Origin: Bacteroidales bacterium
GTDB lineage: Bacteria; Bacteroidota; Bacteroidia; Bacteroidales; UBA7960
Reading direction: 5' to 3'
Assembly (NCBI GenBank): GCA_003557765.1
Contig: PWNO01000190.1
Location: 1-60,638 of the forward strand
Length of the DNA stretch: 60,638 nucleotides
Each line of letters opens with the position of its first letter. The stretch's first letter is position 1. A model generated the notes under the pieces. The model searched no databases, had not been told where the DNA came from, and saw only the letters and a program-made list of their open reading frames with translations. The position numbers were made by a program, and so were the translations under genes. Shown one piece after another: positions 45,938 to 53,046 of this stretch.

Positions 45938-46513
45938 TCACAATCTGTCTTCTACCCGCTTCCAATCTACGAGCTTCCAAAATGCGCCGAGGTATTCGGG
46001 GCGGCGGTTCTGGTAATCCAGGTAGTAGGCGTGTTCCCACACGTCGCATGTCAGGAGTGGTGTCTTGCCCTGGCGCATGGGGTTGTCTGCGTTGCTTGTC
46101 TGTAAGATTTCCAGGCTGCCATCTGCATTTTTGACCAGCCACGACCAACCGGAACCGAAAAGGGTTACCGAGGCATTGGTGAACTGTTCTTTAAATTTGT
46201 CGAAGGAGCCGAAATTTTTTTCGATGGCCTTGAGCAGCTCTTCCCCAGGTTCTCCGCCTCCATCAGGAGAGAGGTTTTCCCAGTAAAAGGTGTGGTTCCA
46301 CACCTGGGCACCATTGTTAAATATTCCGCCATCGGCTTTCATAATGATTTCTTCAAGGCTTGCTTCTTCAAACGGCGTACCACCGATGAGGTCATTCAGC
46401 TTCTTCACATAAGTTATGTGGTGTTTGCCGTAATGATATTCAATGGTTTTCTTTGAGATGTGTGGCTCAAGTGCTTCGGGAGAGTAAGGCAACTTTGGCA
46501 ATACATGTGTCAT
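45938..46513 (-). CDS. sodB: Superoxide dismutase, iron/manganese family
   Basis: SOD converts superoxide to hydrogen peroxide and oxygen. The 191-residue protein has the metal ligands H27, H74, D157 and H161 (EYHYGKHH, VWNHTFYW, DVWEHAYY). Q70 in FNNGAQVWNH is placed as in the Fe-type enzyme, so iron is the likely metal, though cambialistic use cannot be excluded. The gene is monocistronic, with a MITE-like element and tRNA-Leu upstream. Confidence 0.96.
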   Translation of the reverse strand: MTHVLPKLPYSPEALEPHISKKTIEYHYGKHHITYVKKLNDLIGGTPFEEASLEEIIMKADGGIFNNGAQVWNHTFYWENLSPDGGGEPGEELLKAIEKNFGSFDKFKEQFTNASVTLFGSGWSWLVKNADGSLEILQTSNADNPMRQGKTPLLTCDVWEHAYYLDYQNRRPEYLGAFWKLVDWKRVEDRL

Positions 46514-46636
46514 AATTTCGGGTTTTGGTGAATGGTAGGGGCTAAGTTAAAGAAAAAAAGGGATGTAAGCAAGGGGTAAAAGTTGAGGTTGAGATTAAGG
46601 TTGCACTGGGGGTGCTGGTAATCCTTTGGGGGGCAA

Positions 46637-46748
46637 AACAGAAGCCGTCTCATAAGTTTTATAAAACCGCTGAGAATTGAATTATTGAAAAACTTTTCAG
46701 CAGCACGAATAAAAAGAGGGGGTCTCTGATTTTTGAGACACCCTCTTT
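46637..46748 (-). mobile_element. MITE-like element, copy B
   Basis: This copy is the reverse complement of the element at 1962-2078: the minus strand reads AAAGAGGGTGTCTCAAAAAT, then GAGACCCCCTCTTTTTATTC, and ends ATGAGACGGCTTC. It keeps the terminal inverted repeats and the internal ATTCAATTCTCAG. It lies immediately next to the 3' end of tRNA-Leu, a common insertion place for mobile DNA, but no coding capacity is present. Confidence 0.7.
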
Positions 46749-46752
46749 GAGG

Positions 46753-46836
46753 TACCCGGGGCCGGGGTCGAACCGGCACGGTATTGCTACCATTGGTGTT
46801 TGAGACCAACGCGTCTACCAATTCCGCCACCCGGGC
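46753..46836 (-). tRNA. tRNA-Leu (anticodon CAA)
   Basis: The minus strand folds as a class II tRNA: acceptor GCCCGGG, D-arm GCGGAATTGGTAGACGC, anticodon stem TTGGT/ACCAA with loop CTCAAAC giving anticodon CAA, and a long variable arm. The T-arm GCCGG-TTCGACC-CCGGC follows, then discriminator A. The 3' CCA is not fully encoded (CCT follows). The acceptor closes with a G-T pair. It decodes UUG leucine codons. Confidence 0.95.
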
Positions 46837-46948
46837 ATTATGGAATAGCATGCCATACGTTGGAGTGCAAAAGTAACCAATTCCCACTTTATTCCCAAAA
46901 AAAAGAAAAATGCCTTCAGGCTGGCAAGCTGTGAAGCCTTATTATTTT

Positions 46949-46956
46949 TACCTTTG
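46949..46956 (+). promoter_or_regulatory. Candidate -7 box of prs
   Basis: TACCTTTG matches TAnnTTTG, 91 bp upstream of the chosen prs start at 47047. Confidence 0.4.
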
Positions 46957-47046
46957 TGTAACCATTGTTCGCGTGTTGCATTTCCAGCCTTTCTTGCAGG
47001 ATTATGTGATACACCATGTTTCATGACCCTGAAAAACCTGCTGTTC

Positions 47047-47991
47047 ATGGCCTCTGTAGTGAAAATCTTCTCTGGTTCCGCCTCCCGTATTCTTGCAGAA
47101 AACATTGCCGAAAGCTATGGTAAGCCTTTGGGCAAGGAGCTTATTCAGCGTTTTGCCGACGGTGAATTCCAGCCTTCTTTTGAAGAGACCTTGCGAGGCA
47201 ATGATGTGTTCATTATTCAGAGCACGATGCCTCCTTCCGACAACCTGATGGAACTGCTCCTGATGATCGATGCGGCCCGGCGTGCATCTGCCAAACAGGT
47301 GGTTGCCGTGATCCCTTATTTCGGATTTGCACGGCAAGATCGTAAGGACAAGCCGCGGGTATCGATCGGGGCCAAGCTCATTGCTAACCTGCTGATGGCT
47401 GCGGGTGTGAACCGGGTGATCACAATGGACCTGCATGCAGATCAGATACAGGGCTTTTTTGATGTGCCGGTAGACCACATGTATGCCTCAGCGATCTTTG
47501 TCCCTTACCTCAAGCAGCTGAACCTGCCAAACCTGGTGATGGCTTCACCTGATACCGGAGGCACCCGTCGTGCAGGAGCCTATGCAAAATTCCTTAATTC
47601 GGAGCTTGTCATCTGTTATAAGCAGCGGAAGAAGGCCAATGAGGTGGCAAAGATGACCCTTATCGGGGATGTGAAAGGCAAAGACGTGGTGCTGGTGGAT
47701 GACATCATCGACACGGCAGGGTCGATTACCCGTGCCGGTGCCATGATCATGGAAAAAGGTGCCAATAGCGTGAGGGCCATGTGTACCCACCCCGTTTTCA
47801 GTGGCAAGGCTTACAGCAGGATTGAAAAAAGTATTTTTGAAGAAGTCATCGTCGCGGATACCATCCCACTCAGGAAAGAGTGCCCAAAAGTAAGTGTGCT
47901 CACCACAGCGCAACTCTTTGCCGATGTGATCCAGCGCGTGCACAACCACCAGTCGATCAGCACGCATTACGAATTCTCCACGATATTGTAG
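47047..47991 (+). CDS. prs: Ribose-phosphate pyrophosphokinase
   Basis: PRPP synthetase makes phosphoribosyl pyrophosphate for nucleotides, histidine and tryptophan. The start at 47047 gives 314 residues beginning MASVVKIFSGSASRILAEN; the upstream frame (to 46954) has a different, Cys-rich sequence without family match. The ATP-site PYFGFARQDRKDKPR, the MDLHADQIQGFF region and the PRPP-binding loop VVLVDDIIDTAGS are intact. The coding end is followed by an 8-bp repeat array and converges with pth. Confidence 0.96.
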   Translation: MASVVKIFSGSASRILAENIAESYGKPLGKELIQRFADGEFQPSFEETLRGNDVFIIQSTMPPSDNLMELLLMIDAARRASAKQVVAVIPYFGFARQDRKDKPRVSIGAKLIANLLMAAGVNRVITMDLHADQIQGFFDVPVDHMYASAIFVPYLKQLNLPNLVMASPDTGGTRRAGAYAKFLNSELVICYKQRKKANEVAKMTLIGDVKGKDVVLVDDIIDTAGSITRAGAMIMEKGANSVRAMCTHPVFSGKAYSRIEKSIFEEVIVADTIPLRKECPKVSVLTTAQLFADVIQRVHNHQSISTHYEFSTIL

Positions 47992-47999
47992 CAATGTGT

Positions 48000-48047
48000 T
48001 CATTATCACATTGGCACATTATCACATTATCACATTAGCACATTATC
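48000..48047 (+). repeat. 8-bp unit array (ACATTATC type), copy P1
   Basis: Six units in exact 8-bp register between the ends of convergent prs and pth: TCATTATC, ACATTGGC, ACATTATC, ACATTATC, ACATTAGC, ACATTATC. Confidence 0.75.
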
Positions 48048-48615
48048 CCCCGTTCCGTTTGTTATACTGGTTCATCGTGCGCTGCACACCCTGGAGTCCG
48101 AAACTGACCACCATTTCTCCTGCTGTTTTGATTTTTGGGTTAATCACTTGCATCTCTTCGTCGGTCCATTTCCCTAACACATATTGCGACTGGAACCCGG
48201 TGGGGTAATCTGCGCCGATGCCGAACCGCAGGCGCGCAAACATGTTGTTTCCCAGCACATTGATGATGTCTGACAAGCCATTGTGGCCGCCCGGGCCTCC
48301 TTTGGCCCGCATGCGCAGCATGCCAAGGGGAAGGGCTACATCATCCGCTATAACCAGCAGGTTCTCCAGGGGAATATTTTCCTTGTTAAGCCAGTACAGC
48401 ACCGGACGGCCACTCCGGTTCATGTAAGTCGACGGCTTCAGCATGTGAAAGATGCGCCCTTTCTTACGAAAAGAAGCGACATCTCCGTAACGGGCAGGGG
48501 CAAAGATCACCTCCTCCTCCTCAGCCAGCTTGTCTGCCACCATGAAACCAATGTTGTGGCGGGTGCTTGCATATTCCGGTCCAATGTTGCCCAGTCCGGC
48601 GATCAGGTACTTCAT
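48043..48615 (-). CDS. pth: Peptidyl-tRNA hydrolase
   Basis: Pth recycles tRNAs from stalled peptidyl-tRNA. The 190-residue protein has the catalytic residues N10, H20 and D91/D92 (AGLGNIGPEYASTRHN; LLVIADDVALP), plus N66 and the HNG segment at 111-113 (GGPGGHNGL). Lies downstream of the L25 gene on the same strand, the usual pairing. Confidence 0.96.
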   Translation of the reverse strand: MKYLIAGLGNIGPEYASTRHNIGFMVADKLAEEEEVIFAPARYGDVASFRKKGRIFHMLKPSTYMNRSGRPVLYWLNKENIPLENLLVIADDVALPLGMLRMRAKGGPGGHNGLSDIINVLGNNMFARLRFGIGADYPTGFQSQYVLGKWTDEEMQVINPKIKTAGEMVVSFGLQGVQRTMNQYNKRNGG

Positions 48616-48625
48616 AGATAATTAT

Positions 48626-48665
48626 TTGTCGAAATGTCGATAGTTCAAAAAGTCGAAATGTCTGG
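48626..48665 (+). repeat. 8-bp unit array (ATGTCAAA type), copy O4
   Basis: Five units follow in 8-bp register: TTGTCGAA, ATGTCGAT, AGTTCAAA, AAGTCGAA, ATGTCTGG. They lie about 10 bp upstream of the pth start codon. Confidence 0.7.
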
Positions 48666-48734
48666 TTATTAATGGGATATGCTGGGCTTTAAGTTTACGG
48701 GTTGCGTTTAGGTTGTGCCAGGATGTCCACAGAT

Positions 48735-48771
48735 AAAAAATGGCATAAAGCCCTGTTGGGACCTTATGCCA
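48735..48771 (-). terminator. Terminator between rplY and pth
   Basis: On the minus strand TGGCATAA pairs with TTATGCCA around an inner CCC/GGG pairing, and a run of six Ts follows. It lies downstream of the L25 stop, so L25 may be ended before pth or the hairpin may act as an attenuator. Confidence 0.65.
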
Positions 48772-48823
48772 TGATGTATATGCGTTCAGAAGTGTTATTT
48801 TCTTCCAAAAAGAAGGAAAGCTT

Positions 48824-49492
48824 CTATTCTTCCTTCTTTTCCTCTCCACCTTCTTCGGTGCCTTCACCTTCTTCGCCTTCTTCACCCTCTTCACCTTCTT
48901 CACCCTCTTCGTCTTCTTCACCCTCAGGCTCAACCGGAGCCATCATGGCTGCACGTGCGGACTTCACAATGACGACCACTGCGTTTTCAGGGTCAACAAA
49001 CTCCACATCCTCAATCTCCAGGTCTCCAACCACGACAGAGTCACCAATTTCAAGTGCTGAGATATTGATATCAACTTCAGCGGGCAGTTTGTCTGGTAAT
49101 GCTTTGATATCGAGGCGGCGACGCTTCACGAGCATTTTACCCCCTGCGATCACACCGGGGCTGTCGCCCAATACCTTGATCGGGATAGACATTTTCACCG
49201 GCTTGTCCTTGAATACTTCAAGGAAGTCGGCATGCAGAATATTATCGGTTACCGGATGAAACTGGATGTCTTGCAATACCGCTTCCATCTTTTTTCCGTT
49301 GATGTCGACTTCCACAATGCAGGCATCAGGGGTGTAAACAATATCCTTAAAGCTCTTTTCAGAGGTGTAAAACTGGATCTGTTCTTTTCCCCCGTAAATC
49401 ACACAGGGGACAAAGCCCTCCCTGCGCAGCCTTTTCGCATCTTTTTTCCCTACGTTCTCGCGTGGAGAACCGCTAATAGATACTTTCTTCAT
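48824..49492 (-). CDS. rplY: 50S ribosomal protein L25 (CTC form) with long acidic tail
   Basis: L25 binds 5S rRNA. The 222-residue protein has the N-terminal 5S-binding domain (EGFVPCVIYGGKEQIQF), then the longer CTC-type beta-domain (VDINGKKMEAVLQDIQFHPVTDNILHADFLEV). From about residue 190 it ends in an almost pure Glu/Gly/Asp run (EEGEEGEEGEEGEEGEG), encoded by short DNA tandem repeats. The core is conserved; the tail is typical of Bacteroidetes L25 but unusually regular here. Confidence 0.93.
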   Translation of the reverse strand: MKKVSISGSPRENVGKKDAKRLRREGFVPCVIYGGKEQIQFYTSEKSFKDIVYTPDACIVEVDINGKKMEAVLQDIQFHPVTDNILHADFLEVFKDKPVKMSIPIKVLGDSPGVIAGGKMLVKRRRLDIKALPDKLPAEVDINISALEIGDSVVVGDLEIEDVEFVDPENAVVVIVKSARAAMMAPVEPEGEEDEEGEEGEEGEEGEEGEGTEEGGEEKKEE

Positions 49493-49572
49493 AGATTTAC
49501 AGGTTAAATGAATTGAAAATAAGCGTTTTGCAGTTGTTGTTGCAAAACAGGGTGCAAAGATAGTGCTTTTTC

Positions 49573-50244
49573 TTAATTTATCAGGTCATCGATAAACTTC
49601 TGTTCCCTGGCGCGGCCTTCGTTGTAGAGTGTGATCCACGCCATCAGGCCCATCACGGCGAGTACGAGGAAGACCGCAAACTGAAAGCTGGTGAATACCA
49701 AGCCCTTGATAAAGTAAAGCGGCACGGAGACCACATTGCCCACGATCCAATAGATCCAGTTTTCGATCTTCTTGCGGGCCATGAAGTACATGCCGATCAG
49801 GAAGATGGATGTGGTGAAGGAGTCCACATAGGGGATGTAAGATTGCATGTATTCGGGGTCATCCTGCTTGAAAACATAGAGCAGCGCGAATATAATCACA
49901 TAAAGCACTGGGATCAGAGCGATGCCGGTGGCCTGTTGTTTTTTGGTGTTCCAGCGAATGGGACGCACCTGCTGTTGGTCGTCGCGGCGGGTCCAGACAT
50001 ACCACCCGTAGATGCTCATTGCGGTATAAAAGAAATTGATCCCCATGTCGGCATAGAGCTGGATGGTAAAGGTGATGTACATGTAGATCACCGTGCTGAT
50101 GATGCCGGTAGGATATACCAGCAGGTTGGCCTGCCGGGCAAACCATACGCTCATGATGCCAAAAAATACGGCGATCAGCTCCAGCCAGGTTGTCGCCATC
50201 ACATTTTCATAAAATAGCTGGAAGAAGGTGTCTGACAAAAACAT
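49573..50244 (-). CDS. pnuC: Nicotinamide riboside/mononucleotide transporter PnuC
   Basis: PnuC carries nicotinamide riboside across the cytoplasmic membrane. The 223-residue protein has the N-terminal pattern LELIAVFFGIMSVWFARQANLLVYPTGIIST and the WYVWTRR loop typical of the family, plus about seven hydrophobic segments. C-terminal IENWIYWIVGNVVSVPLYFIKGLVFTSFQFAVF is also conserved. No nadR or other NAD gene is adjacent. Confidence 0.93.
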   Translation of the reverse strand: MFLSDTFFQLFYENVMATTWLELIAVFFGIMSVWFARQANLLVYPTGIISTVIYMYITFTIQLYADMGINFFYTAMSIYGWYVWTRRDDQQQVRPIRWNTKKQQATGIALIPVLYVIIFALLYVFKQDDPEYMQSYIPYVDSFTTSIFLIGMYFMARKKIENWIYWIVGNVVSVPLYFIKGLVFTSFQFAVFLVLAVMGLMAWITLYNEGRAREQKFIDDLIN

Positions 50245-50268
50245 GGGTTAGTTCATGTGTATATGTTG

Positions 50269-50308
50269 ATGTCGAAAAGTCAAAAAGTCGAAACGTCAAA
50301 ATGTCAAA
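50269..50308 (+). repeat. 8-bp unit array (ATGTCAAA type), copy O5
   Basis: Five units: ATGTCGAA, AAGTCAAA, AAGTCGAA, ACGTCAAA, ATGTCAAA. The array ends exactly where R repeat copy 5 begins, 24 bp upstream of the pnuC start. Confidence 0.75.
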
Positions 50309-50309
50309 A

Positions 50310-50355
50310 CAATCATTCCCAGGTGTGTCAATTGCATTGGCATGTCTAGGCTCAT
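50310..50355 (+). repeat. R repeat, copy 5 (shorter)
   Basis: The unit has CAATCATT, GGTGTGTCA, TTGGCATG and a GGCTCAT end in the R order. Together with array O5 and the inverted S repeat at 50366-50425 it forms a composite of about 155 bp. Confidence 0.6.
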
Positions 50356-50365
50356 GTGGCTGTAA

Positions 50366-50425
50366 TTTCTCGCAGAGGTTCGCTGATGGTTTCGCTGAGG
50401 CTCGCAGAAGAAAAAACATGGGTGA
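50366..50425 (-). repeat. S repeat, copy 2
   Basis: Reverse complement of the S unit at 13921-13983: TCACCCATG, then CTGCGAGCCTCAGCGAAACC, then ATCAGCGAACCTCTGCGAGA. It sits beside the R repeat in the same order and relative orientation as in the first composite. Confidence 0.7.
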
Positions 50426-50523
50426 TAATCATACGCCAGTTTGTCAACTCTTTGTTCTTAAGGTGTTTACTCACAATTTGTTACCGGGTATTTTTTATGT
50501 GATGGCTTTTGGATAGGTATGTT

Positions 50524-51768
50524 TTAATTCCCGGCGAAGGCCTCCGCTTCGCGGAAGACGCGCAGGAAGTTGCCTGACCAGATCTTTTCAATTTCTTCAC
50601 GGGTATACCCCCTCTTAACCAGCTCTTTGGTGATGTTTGGGAGTTCAGCCACATCAAAGCAGTCTTCCAGGGCACCACCGCCATCGAAATCTGTGCCGAT
50701 CCCCACATATTCGACACCTACCAGTTCCACTACGTGGTCGATGTGGTCTACCAGGTCGGCGACCGTAGCCATCGGCCTGGGAAATTTGTTGTTGAGTGCC
50801 CACCATTCTTCGCGGGCCTGCTCCATCTCCTCGTCACTGAGCCCCTGGAAGTTGTTCCACTTTTCGCGCAGTTCGTCGAAGGCTTCTTCCCTGACCGGAT
50901 CAGGCTCCATATCCTTCACATAGGCGCTAAGCACGCTTAACTGCAGCACACCTCCGTTTTCGGCCAGCGCCACGATCATGTCGTCGTCGAGGTTACGCGG
51001 ATGGTCAGCGAGTGCCCTGACATTCGAGTGGGAAGCAATGACTGGCACTTCAGTAACCTCAAGTACGTCATAAAAGGCATCATCGGAGATGTGGCTGACA
51101 TCCACCATCATCCCGATGCGGTTCAGCTCTCTGACTACCTCCACGCCAAAATCAGACAGGCCGCCGTGCAACGGTCCGTCGTTGTCGGTAGAGGCATCGC
51201 AAATCTGGTTGTTGCGCGAGTGCGACAGCCCCATGTAGCGACTGCCCAGGTCGTAATATGTTTGCAGCAGATCAAGGTCTTTGCCGATGGGGTAACCGTT
51301 TTCATTGCCAATATAAATGGCCAGGCGGCCTTCGTCGCTGATCTGCTGGGCGTCGTCTGCGGTGAGCGCCAATTCAGCCACCTCACGGTTTTCGTCTATG
51401 GCCTGATGGATCAGCTCAAATATTTGCAGTGCACGCTCATGGTTTTGTGCATAAGCTTCTGATGTCAACTCCCCCTGACCAAGGAAAACGGCAAAAAAGG
51501 CTGCGTCGAGACCGCCTTCAAACATCCTCGGGAAGTCCAGCTTACCACCTCCATCATGCGGGTCATTGTGTTCGCTGATGTCAAATCCATCGCGCATCAG
51601 CATCAGCGGCGTGTCGACGTGGGAGTCGAGTGTGAGCACATCGGCATGGATGGCTTCGGCCTTTTCAAGGTCCGTTTGTGTCGTCTGCTCTGATGGAGAG
51701 CCACAGGAAAGCAGAATAAAAAGACTTGTCAGAACAGGAAACAGAGAAAACAGAGAAGGTAACCTCAT
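50524..51768 (-). CDS. Membrane dipeptidase (peptidase M19) lipoprotein
   Basis: Peptidase M19 enzymes are zinc dipeptidases. The 414-residue protein begins with a lipoprotein signal (LFILLSCGS), so it is anchored in the envelope. Zinc-site residues appear in TLDSHVDTPLML, then in GLSHSRNNQI and MMVDVSHISDDAFYDV and VIASHSNVRAL, consistent with the family. The tail EYVGIGTDFDGGGALEDC is also a family segment. Confidence 0.92.
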   Translation of the reverse strand: MRLPSLFSLFPVLTSLFILLSCGSPSEQTTQTDLEKAEAIHADVLTLDSHVDTPLMLMRDGFDISEHNDPHDGGGKLDFPRMFEGGLDAAFFAVFLGQGELTSEAYAQNHERALQIFELIHQAIDENREVAELALTADDAQQISDEGRLAIYIGNENGYPIGKDLDLLQTYYDLGSRYMGLSHSRNNQICDASTDNDGPLHGGLSDFGVEVVRELNRIGMMVDVSHISDDAFYDVLEVTEVPVIASHSNVRALADHPRNLDDDMIVALAENGGVLQLSVLSAYVKDMEPDPVREEAFDELREKWNNFQGLSDEEMEQAREEWWALNNKFPRPMATVADLVDHIDHVVELVGVEYVGIGTDFDGGGALEDCFDVAELPNITKELVKRGYTREEIEKIWSGNFLRVFREAEAFAGN

Positions 51769-51917
51769 GGTATCAGATCAATGTTAAAGGGTTAATAATT
51801 GCGGCGGTAAAGATACACAATTTGGAAAAAATCCTCGTGTTGTGATTTACAAAGTGACCAGTAAAACTACTTTTGCTGTATGGAGTTATGGTGTAATCGG
51901 GTTAATTATGAAATGCT

Positions 51918-51963
51918 TGCGCTGCGAGCCTCAACGGAAACCTCCGCGAGATTCAGTGAGATA
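51918..51963 (+). repeat. S repeat, copy 3 (divergent)
   Basis: CTGCGAGCCTCAACGGAAACC with CTCCGCGAG and TCAGTGAGATA keeps the S order but with changes. It lies upstream of the NMT1-type binding-protein gene. Confidence 0.5.
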
Positions 51964-52056
51964 CCTGCAACAATAAGCCCAATTGAGCCCATATTTTTTC
52001 TATCTTTACTTAACAAAACACAAACATCATTTATGTACCATAGCTTCAATGGCATT

Positions 52057-53028
52057 ATGAAGAAAATAATCCTGTTCACCTTTGCGCTGTTATTTGCAGG
52101 CATGCTTGCCGGCCGGGATTCGGAACCCCTTGTTTTTTCTCCGCACTGGATGCCACAGGCTCAGTTTGCTGGGTTTTACGTGGCTTATGATCAGGGGTTT
52201 TATGAAGAAGAAGGTGTGGAGGTAGAGATCATCCACCCTTCTCCTACAGTAAGCTCGATTGACTTTTTGGAGCGTGGAACGGCCGACGTGATCACCCAGT
52301 TTTTGATGACCGCCCTGACCGCACGCGATCAGGGTTCGGAACTGGTGAACATTGGCCAGGTGTCTCAGCATTCGGCAATTATGCTAGTAAGTAAGGCAGA
52401 GAGCGGAATCGAGTCTATTAACGACATCCACGGGAAAAAAGTAGGGGTCTGGCGAGGTGGATTCAGGGAACTGCCGATGGCGATGCTTTCGGATTTTGAC
52501 ATTGAAGTGGAATGGGTGCCACTGCTGTGGTCGGTAAACTTGTTCCTCGAGGATGGTGTAGACCTGATGACGGTGATGTGGTATAATGAATACAATCAAC
52601 TTTACCTGAGTGGTCTCGACCGCGATGAAATCAATACGTTTTTCGCTTCTGATTACGGGTTTGATGTGCCTGAGGATGGCATATACACCTTACCTGATAT
52701 CCGTGAGAAGCGGGCTGAAGACTTAAGTGCCTTCGTGCGGGCAAGCATGCGTGGCTGGACTTATGCTGCAAAAAACCAGGAATATACCGTTGACCTTGTC
52801 GTGCAAATGATGCGGGAGGCCAACATCCCTGGCAATAAAGCCCACCAGCGGTGGATGCTCGAACGCATGATCGACCTGCAGGACATTGCAGAGAAGGGTG
52901 TGCGCCTTACGGAGCTGCATCCCGATGATTACTCCCTGGCGGTCACCATCCTCAGGGACAGAGATGCAATTGGGCGTGCAGTGTCCTATGAAGCGTTTTT
53001 TCAACCTGTTTATGTATTTGACGAATAA
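52057..53028 (+). CDS. NMT1/THI5-like periplasmic solute-binding protein
   Basis: The ATG at 52057 gives 323 residues with a cleaved signal peptide (MKKIILFTFALLFAGMLAG). The mature protein begins with the NMT1/THI5 pattern FSPHWMPQAQFAGFYVAYDQGFYEEEGVEVEII and continues with IESINDIHGKKVGVWRG. The family normally delivers pyrimidine precursors, nitrate-like or sulfonate-like ligands to ABC transporters. Here no permease or ATPase follows; the next gene, 18 bp downstream, encodes a Cache-HAMP-PP2C phosphatase. It is therefore a candidate ligand sensor, which is inference. Confidence 0.9.
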   Translation: MKKIILFTFALLFAGMLAGRDSEPLVFSPHWMPQAQFAGFYVAYDQGFYEEEGVEVEIIHPSPTVSSIDFLERGTADVITQFLMTALTARDQGSELVNIGQVSQHSAIMLVSKAESGIESINDIHGKKVGVWRGGFRELPMAMLSDFDIEVEWVPLLWSVNLFLEDGVDLMTVMWYNEYNQLYLSGLDRDEINTFFASDYGFDVPEDGIYTLPDIREKRAEDLSAFVRASMRGWTYAAKNQEYTVDLVVQMMREANIPGNKAHQRWMLERMIDLQDIAEKGVRLTELHPDDYSLAVTILRDRDAIGRAVSYEAFFQPVYVFDE

Positions 53029-53046
53029 TTAAGATACCAATCACAT

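Noticed and set aside
46510..46887. Open frame over tRNA-Leu
   Set aside because: It crosses the tRNA gene and the MITE-like element, and has no domain; clearly a chance frame.
52057..53028. Lipoprotein signal in the NMT1-like binding protein
   Set aside because: The segment LLFAGMLAGRD looks like a lipobox context but has Arg where the essential Cys should be, so it is treated as a soluble periplasmic protein.
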